From Selenomonadaceae bacterium UBA3796 (lineage in GTDB: Bacteria > Bacillota > Negativicutes > Selenomonadales > Selenomonadaceae): a stretch of 7,834 nt of DNA. The notes under the pieces were generated by a model that saw only the letters and a list, made by a program, of their open reading frames with translations, was not told the DNA's origin and made no database searches. The translations under genes and the position numbers were made by a program. The DNA lies in assembly GCA_002369175.1 (NCBI GenBank), contig DFES01000087.1, positions 5,100 to 12,933 of the forward strand, written 5' to 3'. Positions 1-7,600 of this stretch are shown piece after piece. Positions within the stretch are counted from its first letter, which is position 1; every line of letters starts with the position of its first letter.

Positions 1-1157
1 CCCTTGCCGGACTGGCTGTTGATGCGAATGACATTGCTTTCATACTCACGCCCCACATCCTGCGGGTCAATGGGAAGATACGGAACGTTCCAGTGCTCCG
101 GATCCTTTTCCTCCCGCCAGTGCATTCCCTTTGCAATGGCATCCTGATGGGAACCGGAAAAAGCGGCAAACACAAGAGCACCCGCATAAGGCTGGCGGTC
201 ATGGACATGCATGCGGGTCACCCGCTCATACATCTCCACCAGTTCCGGCATATGCGAGAAATCCAGTTTTGGATCCACGCCCAGGGCAAACATATTCATG
301 GCTATGGTGACGATATCCGCATTGCCTGTGCGCTCCCCGTTGCCAAACAACGTTCCCTCGATGCGGTCAGCTCCTGCCAGAATCCCCATCTCCGAATCAG
401 CAACGCCGCAGCCCCGATCGTTATGGGGATGGAGGGAAAGCACCACATTGTCACGATACTTGAGGTTCTGGGAGATATAAGCCACCTGCATTGCATAGAT
501 ATGAGGCATGGACATCTCCACCGTCACCGGGATATTGATAATCGCCTTGCGGTCTTCTGTAGGCTGCCAGACATCCAGCACCGCATTGCAGACTTCCAGT
601 GCGTACTCCGGCTCCGTGCCCGTAAAGCTCTCCGGAGAATACTCAAAGCGGTAGTTCGCCCCTGCTTCCTCTGTCAGCTCTTTCAAAAGCTTCGCTCCGT
701 CTACGGCAATCTGCTTGATTTCCTCTTTGGACATGCAGAACACCTGCTCCCGCTGTGCTACAGAAGTGGAATTGTAGACGTGAACGATGGCATTTTTGAC
801 GCCCTTGAGAGCCTCAAAGGTCTTGCGGATGATATGTTCCCTCGCCTGTGTCAGCACCTGCACGGTCACATCATCGGGAATGAGATTGTCCTCCACCAAA
901 CGGCGCAAAAGAGCGTACTCCGTCTCCGAGGCAGCGGGAAAGCCCACCTCGATTTCCTTGAAGCCCACCTTTAAGAGCATCTTGTAGAACTCAATCTTCT
1001 CGTCAAGACTCATGGGAATCACCAAAGACTGGTTCCCATCGCGCAGATCCACACTGCACCATACAGGAGCCTTCTCCGGATATTCCTTCTTCGCCCAGCT
1101 CATATCCATCGTCGGGGGAAGATAATACCCCTTACGATATTTTGTATAATTTTTCAT
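1..1157 (-). CDS. leuA: 2-isopropylmalate synthase, 3' end outside the window
   Basis: Catalyses condensation of acetyl-CoA with 2-oxoisovalerate to 2-isopropylmalate, the first committed step of leucine synthesis in the cytoplasm. I translated the minus strand from ATG at 1157; the frame stays open to the window edge, giving 385 residues without a stop. Visible DRE-TIM barrel motifs are LRDGNQ (residues 38-43, with the catalytic Arg39 and metal ligand Asp40), the metal-binding HPHNDRG (243-249) and GNGERTGN (272-279). The N-terminus, with a KNYTKYR stretch before APVWCSVDLRDGNQ, matches the long LeuA subgroup found in yeast, actinobacteria and many Firmicutes (roughly 550 or more residues from memory). 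The last part of the protein, including the C-terminal leucine-sensing regulatory domain, should therefore lie before position 1. The start is supported by AGGAGG at 1168-1173, 10 bases upstream. Homocitrate and citramalate synthases share the fold, but the WCSVDLRDGNQ signature favours LeuA. Confidence 0.95.
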   Translation of the reverse strand, partial: MKNYTKYRKGYYLPPTMDMSWAKKEYPEKAPVWCSVDLRDGNQSLVIPMSLDEKIEFYKMLLKVGFKEIEVGFPAASETEYALLRRLVEDNLIPDDVTVQVLTQAREHIIRKTFEALKGVKNAIVHVYNSTSVAQREQVFCMSKEEIKQIAVDGAKLLKELTEEAGANYRFEYSPESFTGTEPEYALEVCNAVLDVWQPTEDRKAIINIPVTVEMSMPHIYAMQVAYISQNLKYRDNVVLSLHPHNDRGCGVADSEMGILAGADRIEGTLFGNGERTGNADIVTIAMNMFALGVDPKLDFSHMPELVEMYERVTRMHVHDRQPYAGALVFAAFSGSHQDAIAKGMHWREEKDPEHWNVPYLPIDPQDVGREYESNVIRINSQSGK

Positions 1158-1167
1158 ATCACGAATT

Positions 1168-1173
1168 CCTCCT
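1168..1173 (-). promoter_or_regulatory. Ribosome binding site of leuA
   Basis: A perfect AGGAGG on the minus strand lies 10 bases before the ATG at 1157. It fixes the start of leuA, and no other in-frame start with a comparable site lies nearby. Confidence 0.8.
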
Positions 1174-1205
1174 GATAAAAATCCGTTTCTCAACGCACGA
1201 ATTAC

Positions 1206-1234
1206 ATTATACCGCAATCGTTCCAGTTTTGCCA
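1206..1234 (-). promoter_or_regulatory. Candidate sigma-A promoter for leuA
   Basis: Minus-strand TATAAT (1206-1211) is a perfect -10 box. With a 17-base spacer the -35 position reads TGGCAA (1229-1234), only three of six matches to TTGACA, so the -35 is weak. Transcription would start near 1199, leaving a leader of about 40 bases before leuA. That is too short for a T-box or a leucine leader-peptide attenuator, so any leucine control would have to act through a DNA-binding repressor or on the enzyme. The site lies just downstream of the HU terminator, which fits leuA being its own transcription unit. Confidence 0.55.
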
Positions 1235-1239
1235 TAGGC

Positions 1240-1272
1240 AAAAGAAGAAAGGGCACCGCTTTCGCAGTGCCC
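1240..1272 (-). terminator. Rho-independent terminator after the HU gene
   Basis: On the minus strand GGGCAC-T-GC and GC-G-GTGCCC (1251-1272) form a 9-bp stem with one G-T wobble, closed by a GAAA tetraloop. It is followed by the T-rich run TTTCTTCTTTT (1240-1250). It begins 11 bases after the HU stop codon. On the plus strand the hairpin has no T-run, so it terminates only minus-strand transcription. It is the only convincing terminator in the window and may end the pyr-HU transcript as a whole. Confidence 0.88.
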
Positions 1273-1283
1273 TGACGTCCGTC

Positions 1284-1583
1284 TTAGAACCGGATATTCG
1301 ATTTGAATGCAAAAGAATCACTGGCTTTGATCTTGATCTCCTTGCCCGTCTGGGGATTACGACCCATGCGAGCCTTGCGATGCGTCGTTTTGAAGGTGCC
1401 GAAACCGATGAGCCGGATCTCATCCCCCTGGCGCACCGTCTCCACCACCGTGGACATAAACGTGTTCACCACAGCGGCAATATCCTTCTTGGTCATGCCT
1501 TCCATAGAGGATGCGATCTTATTAACGAGAGCCGTCTTGCTGATGATTTCCTTTTCTTTCTTCTTTGCGACTTTCTTAGCCAT
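1284..1583 (-). CDS. HU-family DNA-binding protein with Lys-rich N-terminal extension
   Basis: Small basic nucleoid protein that bends and compacts DNA as a dimer. From ATG 1583 it has 99 residues, against about 90 for typical HU. The HU core begins near residue 14 (ISKTALVNKIA). It continues with the dimer core and DNA-binding arm GFGTFKTTHRKARMGRNP (about 61-78), including the conserved GRNP-x-TG turn with the Pro that intercalates into DNA, and ends with FAFKSNIRF. The first 12 or so residues (MAKKVAKKKEKE) are an added Lys-rich tail, and no other start codon would remove it. AAAGGAG (1594-1600) lies 10 bases before this ATG. The same frame is open upstream to an ATG at 1649, which would add 22 residues; I prefer 1583 from family length. 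It lies 115 bases after pyrE and ends in a strong terminator. HU and IHF subunits are hard to tell apart from sequence; HU is more likely in Firmicutes. Confidence 0.92.
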   Translation of the reverse strand: MAKKVAKKKEKEIISKTALVNKIASSMEGMTKKDIAAVVNTFMSTVVETVRQGDEIRLIGFGTFKTTHRKARMGRNPQTGKEIKIKASDSFAFKSNIRF

Positions 1584-1680
1584 AAGAGTCTTTCTCCTTT
1601 CCTTTGTGCACAGAATACACGCGCTGTATCCCTCTGCTGCCGTACTCATTCGACAGGAGACTCCTCTATTCCTGCTGCCC

Positions 1681-1709
1681 CGGAAAAATATGCAAAAATT
1701 ATTTTCCCG
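1681..1709 (-). other. Hairpin spanning the pyrE stop codon
   Basis: Minus-strand CGGGAAAATA (1700-1709) can pair with TATTTTTCCG (1681-1690): 10 bp with one G-T wobble and a 9-base loop. The pyrE TAA falls at the stem-loop junction. No T-run follows the stem (next bases are GGGCAGCAGG), so it is not a normal intrinsic terminator. It could act in mRNA stability or processing between pyrE and HU, or be chance in A/T-rich sequence. In the rest of the pyrE-HU gap I found no convincing sigma-A promoter. Confidence 0.3.
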
Positions 1710-2274
1710 TGCGCCCTCTCTTGGTCATGGGAATTTTCTGCTTGCAAAGGGGGCATTCCTCCGGTGCATAAGTCTCTACATCCATATGCAAAAGAGCGGT
1801 TGCCGGGACATCGCCGAACTTCGCCTTGCCGCCGCTCCTGTCTACCAGCATGCTCACAGCCACCGGGATGCCGCCATGCTCCCTGACTACATCGATGACC
1901 TCCTGGATGGAGCCGCCCGTAGTGACGATATCTTCCACGATGAGCACCCTTTCCCCCGGATGAAGGGAAAACCCCCGCCGGAAGGTCATTTTGCCGTTTT
2001 CCCGCTCCGTGAAAATGGCGCGGGTTCCCAGAGCTTTTCCCGTTTCATGGGCAAGAAGCACACCACCCGTGACGGGCCCGACCACGGTCTCTATGTCCGC
2101 ATCCCTGAATTTCTCCGCCATGGCCTCACAAAGACGCTGGGTATATGCAGGATGCTGGAGCACATTGAATTTCTCCACATAGTGAGGGCTATGAAGCCCC
2201 GAGGTCAAAAGAAAATGCCCGTTCATGATGGCATTTGTCGCAAGGAGCAGATCCCTGACTTCCTGTTCTGTCAT
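1699..2274 (-). CDS. pyrE: Orotate phosphoribosyltransferase
   Basis: Transfers phosphoribose from PRPP to orotate to form OMP, the fifth step of UMP synthesis; acts as a cytoplasmic dimer. The 191-residue product has the PRPP-binding loop VLIVEDIVTTGGS (residues 110-122), the conserved VVGPVTGGVLLAHE segment (64-77, with the PVTGG substrate turn) and a flexible-loop region around RENGKMTFRRG (91-101). The short length and the C-terminal PEECPLCKQ tail (171-179, CxxC) resemble the Thermus-type PyrE subgroup rather than the longer B. subtilis or E. coli type; that assignment is from memory. The ATG directly abuts the pyrF stop (TAAATG), with GGAGG at 2283-2287, 8 bases upstream, so translation is probably coupled. 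It is the last pyr gene, and no clear terminator follows it. Confidence 0.96.
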   Translation of the reverse strand: MTEQEVRDLLLATNAIMNGHFLLTSGLHSPHYVEKFNVLQHPAYTQRLCEAMAEKFRDADIETVVGPVTGGVLLAHETGKALGTRAIFTERENGKMTFRRGFSLHPGERVLIVEDIVTTGGSIQEVIDVVREHGGIPVAVSMLVDRSGGKAKFGDVPATALLHMDVETYAPEECPLCKQKIPMTKRGRTGK

Positions 2275-2988
2275 TTAAGCTTCCTCCATTTCCCTTAAAA
2301 TGCGTTCCGCCGCTTCTTTGGGATTTGCCGCGCTCCGAATGGGCCGGCCTACCACCAAATGGGTTGCCCCGTTTCTCAATGCCGCTGCAGGCGTCGCGAT
2401 ACGATTTTGATCATCCGTCGAAGAACCTGCCGGACGAATTCCCGGCGTTACGATGAGAAAATCCTTGCCACAGGCTTCCCGTATGGCACCAGCCTCCTGG
2501 GGAGATGCCACAACACCATCCAGCCCGGCCTTTTTCGCCAATTTGGCAAAACGGATCACCTGCGCATCTATTTTCTCCACATGACCCATCTCAGCCCATT
2601 CCCCGGCATGTATGCTGGTCAGCACCGTGACGGCGATGAGTTTGGGGCAGGCAATTCCCTTTTCTTCTGCGGCTGCATGCAGCGCCTCGGAAGATGTTTG
2701 CATCATGGCAAAGCCGCCTCCGGCATGGATGTTCAGCATATCCGCGCCCAGACCCATGAGAGAACAAAGGCCGCCCGCCACAGTATTGGGTATATCATGG
2801 AGTTTCAAATCAAGAAAGATCTTTTTTTCCTTTTCCTTGAGATAGGACAGCACGGGAGCACCCACGCTGTAAAAAAGCTCCATGCCCACCTTGTAATATG
2901 CCACGCTGTCATCCAGCTGGCCCACAAGCGCTTTGACATCCTCCATCGTATGCACATCCAGTGCCACGATCAACCGATCATCCCGCAA
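2275..2988 (-). CDS. pyrF: Orotidine 5'-phosphate decarboxylase, UUG start
   Basis: Decarboxylates OMP to UMP, the last step of the pathway. The 237-residue product is a type I (bacterial short) OMP decarboxylase. The catalytic tetrad is visible as Lys33 (YYKVGME) and the D-x-K-x-x-D motif LDLKLHD with Asp60, Lys62 and Asp65; Asp11 lies in IVALDVH. Phosphate-binding elements are TPGIRP (181-186) and VVGRPI (212-217). No in-frame ATG exists near the N-terminus. Two TTG codons are available, at 2997 and 2988. The ribosome binding site GAGGAG (2998-3003) touches the first, leaving no spacer, but lies 9 bases before the second, so I choose 2988. This start also gives the same active-site numbering as B. 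subtilis PyrF as I recall it. The 5' end is 15 bases after the pyrD stop. Confidence 0.95.
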   Translation of the reverse strand: MRDDRLIVALDVHTMEDVKALVGQLDDSVAYYKVGMELFYSVGAPVLSYLKEKEKKIFLDLKLHDIPNTVAGGLCSLMGLGADMLNIHAGGGFAMMQTSSEALHAAAEEKGIACPKLIAVTVLTSIHAGEWAEMGHVEKIDAQVIRFAKLAKKAGLDGVVASPQEAGAIREACGKDFLIVTPGIRPAGSSTDDQNRIATPAAALRNGATHLVVGRPIRSAANPKEAAERILREMEEA

Positions 2989-2997
2989 AAAATCCAA

Positions 2998-3003
2998 CTC
3001 CTC
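2998..3003 (-). promoter_or_regulatory. Ribosome binding site that sets the pyrF UUG start
   Basis: GAGGAG on the minus strand directly follows the pyrD stop (TGA-GAGGAG). It is 9 bases from the TTG at 2988 and immediately adjacent to the TTG at 2997. Normal spacing therefore favours the TTG at 2988. Confidence 0.7.
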
Positions 3004-3921
3004 TCAGCCGCAATCCATTTTTCCAACCAATTCACGGATACTTCCCAGCTTTTTCTCCTGCAAATATGCCTCCAGTCCGCGAATGATGTCCATGGCAGCA
3101 TGAGGATTGACAAAATTCGCCGTTCCCACCGCCACTGCGCTGGCTCCTGCCAGGAAGAACTCCACGGCATCCTGCCAGGAAGCTATCCCCCCCATGCCGA
3201 TGACAGGAACTTTGACATTCTGCGCCACCTGCCATACCATCCGAAGAGCCACCGGCTTCACACAGGGGCCGGAAAGCCCTCCTGTGATATTCCCAAGGGT
3301 CGGCCTCCAGGTATGAATGTCGATTTCCATGCCCAAAAGCGTATTGATAAGGGAAATCGCATCCGCTCCCGCAGCTTCCACAGCTTTTGCCATGAGAACG
3401 ATATCCGTGACATTGGGGGATAACTTCAGGATAACGGGCTTCTTCGTCCACTTCTTTGCCGCTTTCACCACAGAAGCTGCAGCCTTGGGATCCGTGCCAA
3501 AGACAATCCCTCCGTCCTTCACATTCGGACAGGAGACATTGAGTTCAATGGCAGCCACGCCGGGAACATCCAGCATTTCCGCGAGAACACCGTATTCCTC
3601 CACCGTCGTGCCGGAGATATTGACAATGACATTCATATGGTAAGGCATGAGGCGCGGAAGAGTCTCTTGCAGGAAGACATCCACGCCCGGATTCTCCAAG
3701 CCGATGCAGTTGAGCATTCCGGAAGGCGTTTCCGCGATACGCACACCCGCATTCCCCCGCCGGGGCTTCCGTGTCGTTCCCTTGACCATGACTCCGCCCA
3801 GAAGAGACAGATCCACAAACTCCGCAAATTCCTCGCCGAAGCCAAACGTTCCCGACGCCGTGAGCACAGGCGTGTTCATGGAAATCCCAGCCAGTTCTGT
3901 TTTCAGCAGACCGCCGTTCAT
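3004..3921 (-). CDS. pyrD: Dihydroorotate dehydrogenase class 1B, catalytic FMN subunit
   Basis: Oxidises dihydroorotate to orotate, passing electrons from FMN through PyrK to NAD+. The 305-residue product lacks the N-terminal membrane helix of class 2 enzymes. It has the class 1 active-site cysteine in ELNVSCPNV (Cys131), the substrate segment MLNCIGLENPG (69-79), the NTLLGMEID segment (193-201) typical of class 1B, and FMN phosphate-binding loops GMGGI (242-246) and VGTANF (265-270). Cys at the base position and the pyrK partner next door separate class 1B from fumarate-linked 1A. The ATG at 3921 overlaps the pyrK stop as ATGA and has AGGAGG (3929-3934) 7 bases upstream. A longer frame reaches 4011 upstream, but its extra residues lie wholly inside pyrK and do not resemble PyrD. 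Confidence 0.97.
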   Translation of the reverse strand: MNGGLLKTELAGISMNTPVLTASGTFGFGEEFAEFVDLSLLGGVMVKGTTRKPRRGNAGVRIAETPSGMLNCIGLENPGVDVFLQETLPRLMPYHMNVIVNISGTTVEEYGVLAEMLDVPGVAAIELNVSCPNVKDGGIVFGTDPKAAASVVKAAKKWTKKPVILKLSPNVTDIVLMAKAVEAAGADAISLINTLLGMEIDIHTWRPTLGNITGGLSGPCVKPVALRMVWQVAQNVKVPVIGMGGIASWQDAVEFFLAGASAVAVGTANFVNPHAAMDIIRGLEAYLQEKKLGSIRELVGKMDCG

Positions 3922-4685
3922 GGAAACACCTCCTCCGCCCAAAACACGGGACCATCCTTGCAGACCTTTTTCCTGGTGCCGTCCGAGGCATCCACGGAAC
4001 AGGAAAGACATGCGCCAAGGCCGCAGGCCATGCGCTTTTCAAGGGAAACCTGACAGGGAATGCCCGCGGCCTTTGCCATCTCTGCCGCCCGCTCCATCAT
4101 AATTTCCGGACCGCAGGCAATGACAGCGTCGTACTCCCCCTTCTCCAGAAGCTTCGGCAGAAGAGACACCGCAAAGCCCTTGCTGCCGAGAGAACCGTCA
4201 TCTGTCGCAAGATAAGATTTTGACACATAAGGCTTGAACAGCTCCGTCCAAAACATTTCCCCTGCATGCCTTCCTCCCATGAGAACATCTGCTCTCTTTT
4301 CCATGCACCTGGCGTAAAAAAGCAGCGGAGATAGCCCCATGCCTCCCCCAACGAGCAGAGGGCGATGCAAATCCATGCAGAAGCCGTGCCCCAGCGGCCC
4401 CAGAAGATTCACCTGAGCGCCGGGGCGAAGCCTGGAAAATGCTGCGGTTCCCTTTCCCAAAACCCGATACAGAAAGGAAAGTGTCCCCTTCTCCCGCTCC
4501 GCCTCCGCAATGCCCAGAGGACGGCGGAGGAGGACATCTCCGCCAAGAAGCCGCATTTGGACAAAAGTGCCCGGCTGCGCCACCCCTGCAATCTGCGGAC
4601 AATGCACCGTCATGCGGTACACATTTTCTGCCATCTGCTCCTGCGAAAGAATCTCCGCATCCAAAGAAAACTTAGGCAAGTCCAT
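3918..4685 (-). CDS. pyrK: Dihydroorotate dehydrogenase electron transfer subunit (FAD, 2Fe-2S)
   Basis: Partner of PyrD in the class 1B heterotetramer: takes electrons from PyrD through a 2Fe-2S cluster and FAD to NAD+. The 255-residue product belongs to the ferredoxin-reductase-like family. Visible elements are the FAD-binding LLRRPLGIAE (52-61) and YRVLGKGT (73-80), the nucleotide-binding LVGGGMGLSP (111-120) and CGPEIMM (191-197). The C-terminal 2Fe-2S ligands are Cys221, Cys226, Cys229 (CGLGACLSC) and Cys242 (KVCKDGPVF), all four present. The start is uncertain: ATG 4685 (overlapping carB by 14 bases, preceded by a poor GGCGG site) or ATG 4700, 5 residues longer with only AGGA two bases before it. 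The length of B. subtilis PyrK (about 256) fits 4685. The 3' end overlaps pyrD by 4 bases. Confidence 0.95.
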   Translation of the reverse strand: MDLPKFSLDAEILSQEQMAENVYRMTVHCPQIAGVAQPGTFVQMRLLGGDVLLRRPLGIAEAEREKGTLSFLYRVLGKGTAAFSRLRPGAQVNLLGPLGHGFCMDLHRPLLVGGGMGLSPLLFYARCMEKRADVLMGGRHAGEMFWTELFKPYVSKSYLATDDGSLGSKGFAVSLLPKLLEKGEYDAVIACGPEIMMERAAEMAKAAGIPCQVSLEKRMACGLGACLSCSVDASDGTRKKVCKDGPVFWAEEVFP

Positions 4686-7600
4686 CACCACCGCCCACAT
4701 AGTCCTGTATTGCCAGAGAATAGACCAGACGGCGCTCCCTCATGAAGGAAAGCACACGGAGAACCTCCCATGCCGTATCCAGAGAAGTCAGGCATGCAAT
4801 GCCGTGCTCCACGGTGGCGCGGCGAATCTTGAAACCGTCCTTTGCGGAATGTCTTCCCTGGGTAAGGGTATTGATGACCATATGGATTTTCCCCGTCTTG
4901 ATCATCTGGATGATATCCCCGCTGCGCTCATGCACCTTGCCGACAACATCCGCATCAATGCCCATGGATTGGATGGCCTTGGCCGTACCGCTGGTGGCGA
5001 CGAGATGGAAGCCAAGATCGGAAAATGCCTTCGCCAGCTGCTTCATTTCCTCCTTGTCCTTGTCGGCCACTGTGAAGAGAATGCATCCTCTCACCGGCAC
5101 ATTGGTGCCGGAGCCGACAATGGCCTTGTAAAGCGCCCTCGCATAATGATAGTCAATGCCCATGACCTCGCCGGTGGACTTCATCTCCGGACCGAGGGCA
5201 ATATCCACATCCTGCATCTTCGCGAAGGAGAACACGGGAGCTTTCACTGCCACATAAGGCTTCGGCGGGACAAGGCCGGAATGATACCCCAGTTCCCGGA
5301 GAGTGCTGCCGAGAGCAACGCGGGTCGCCACGTTCACCATCTTCACATCCGTCACCTTGGAAAGGAACGGAACCGTGCGGGAAGAACGGGGATTCACCTC
5401 GATGATGAACACTTCGTCATTGGCCACGACAAACTGGATATTGAGAAGCCCCTTGACATGCAGCGCCAGTGCCAGCCGCTTCGTGTAGTCAATGATGGTG
5501 AAGATGATTTTCGAGGAAAGGGTCTGGGGCGGATATACGGCGATGCTGTCGCCGGAGTGAACACCGGCTCGCTCCACGTGCTCCATGATGCCCGGAATCA
5601 CCACATCCACACCATCGGAAATGCCGTCCACTTCCACCTCGGTGCCCTGCATGTAGCGATCCACCAAAACAGGATGATCCGGCGTGACCTTGACAGCCCT
5701 GCTCATATAGTCCCGAAGCTCCTCCTCGTTGTAGACGATCTCCATGGCTCTGCCGCCCAAAACGTAGGAGGGGCGCACCATGACGGGATAACCGATATCT
5801 GCAGCCCCCTGTATGGCATCCTCAAGATTCGTGACGCTGATTCCCTTCGGGCGGGGAATCTTCGTCTGGGTCAGCACCTCATCGAAGCGCTCCCTGTCTT
5901 CGGCCCGGTCAATATCGTCCACAGAGGTGCCAAAAACCCTGACACCCGCCTTCTGCAGGGATGCTGCCAGATTGATGGCCGTCTGGCCGCCAAACTGCAC
6001 GATGACTCCTTCTGGCTTTTCCTTGTCGATGATATTGAGCACATCTTCCGTGGTGAGCGGCTCGAAATACAGCCGGTCGGAAATATCAAAGTCCGTGGAA
6101 ACCGTTTCGGGATTGTTGTTGATGATGATGGCCTCAATTCCCATTTCCCGAAGTGTCCAGACGGAATGAACGGAGCAATAATCGAACTCCACGCCCTGGC
6201 CGATGCGGATGGGGCCGGAACCAAGCACGACGACCTTGCGGGCGTTGGAGGACTTCACCTCATCCTCCTGCGCATGGAACGTGGAGTAATAATACGGTGT
6301 AGCAGCCTCAAACTCCGCGGCACAGGTATCCACCATCTTATAGCAGGGCAGTATGTCCAAAGTCTTTCGGAGTGTGCGGATCTCGTCCCCGGTCTTTCCC
6401 GAAAGCTCTGCGATGGAACGGTCCGCAAGTCCCACATCCTTCGCCGCCCGCAGGAGTTTCGGCGTCAGTTCCTCCTGTTGGAGGCGAAGCTCCATATCTG
6501 TGATATTCTTGATTTTATGGATAAACCACCTGTCGATTTTCGTGATTTCGTAAATCTCATCCACATCGGCAATGCCGCGGCGGAGAGCCTCGGCGATCAC
6601 AAAAATGCGCTCGTCATTGACGCGGGCAAGATTTTTCTTCACCCGCGCATCATCCCAGGCACCCACCTTTTCCAAATGCAGCCGATGAACGCCGATTTCC
6701 AAGGAACGCAGTGCCTTCAGGATCGCCCCCTCGAAATTCCTGTCTATGGACATGACCTCGCCAGTGGCCTTCATCTGGGTGCCAAGGGTGTGATCGGCAT
6801 AAATGAACTTGTCAAAGGGCCAGCGGGGAAATTTCACGACACAGTAATCAAGGGCAGGCTCAAAACAGGCCTTTGTCTTCTGTGTTACCGCATTCGTGAT
6901 TTCGTCCAGGGAATATCCTATGGCAATTTTCGCAGAAACCTTTGCAATGGGGTAGCCCGTCGCCTTAGAGGCAAGCGCCGAGGAACGGCTCACCCTGGGA
7001 TTGACCTCGATAACATAGTATTTGTTGCTGTTGGGATCCAGAGCATACTGGGCATTACAGCCCCCCTCAATCCCCAGCTCACGGATGATGCGAAGGCTCG
7101 CGCTCCGAAGCATTTGGTACTCATGATCCGTAAGGGTCTGGGACGGCGCCACTACGATGCTGTCCCCGGTATGGACGCCCACAGGGTCAAAATTTTCCAT
7201 GTTGCAGACAGTGATGCAGTTGTCATTGCCATCCCGCATGACCTCATACTCGATTTCCTTCCAGCCTGCCACGCTGCGTTCGATGAGCACCTGGCCGATC
7301 ATGCTGTACTTGAGCCCCTTGATGACGATCTCGATGAGCTCTTCCTCATTCTCGGCAATGCCGCCGCCGGTCCCCCCCATGGTGTAAGCGGGACGCACGA
7401 TGATGGGATAGCCGATATCATTGGCAAAGGCCACCGCAGAGGGAACATCCTCCACAATGGTGCTCTCCGGAATCGGCTCCCCCAATTTCTGCATGGTTTC
7501 CTTGAAAAGCTCCCTGTCCTCAGCCTTTTTTATGGCCTTCAGGGAGGTTCCCAAAAGTTCCACATGGTATTTATCGAGAATCCCCTTCTCCGCCAGCTGC

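Noticed and set aside
93..974. Plus-strand open frame of 293 codons opposite leuA.
   Set aside because: It is a shadow of leuA, whose conserved motifs lie on the minus strand. The plus-strand product shows no recognisable domain.
1655..1665. Palindrome AGGAGTCTCCT upstream of HU as an operator or terminator.
   Set aside because: It can form only a very short stem with no T-run, and a single 11-base palindrome made of ribosome-binding-site-like sequence is not enough to call an operator.
1303..2298. Plus-strand open frame of 331 codons crossing HU, the gap and pyrE.
   Set aside because: It runs antisense across two well-supported genes and an intergenic gap containing the HU ribosome binding site. 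The product has no recognisable domain.
2989..3003. PyrR-binding attenuator or other UMP-sensing leader among the pyr genes.
   Set aside because: Junctions between carB, pyrK, pyrD, pyrF and pyrE are overlaps or at most 15 bases, leaving no room for an attenuator. Such leaders would lie upstream of the window.
2359..3423. Plus-strand open frame of 354 codons opposite pyrF and pyrD.
   Set aside because: It is antisense to two genes with intact catalytic motifs and spans their boundary; no domain can be seen in it.
3922..4011. A longer PyrD starting at 4011.
   Set aside because: The added 30 residues are read from inside the pyrK 3' coding region and do not resemble the PyrD N-terminus, while the ATG at 3921 has a strong ribosome binding site and an ATGA overlap.
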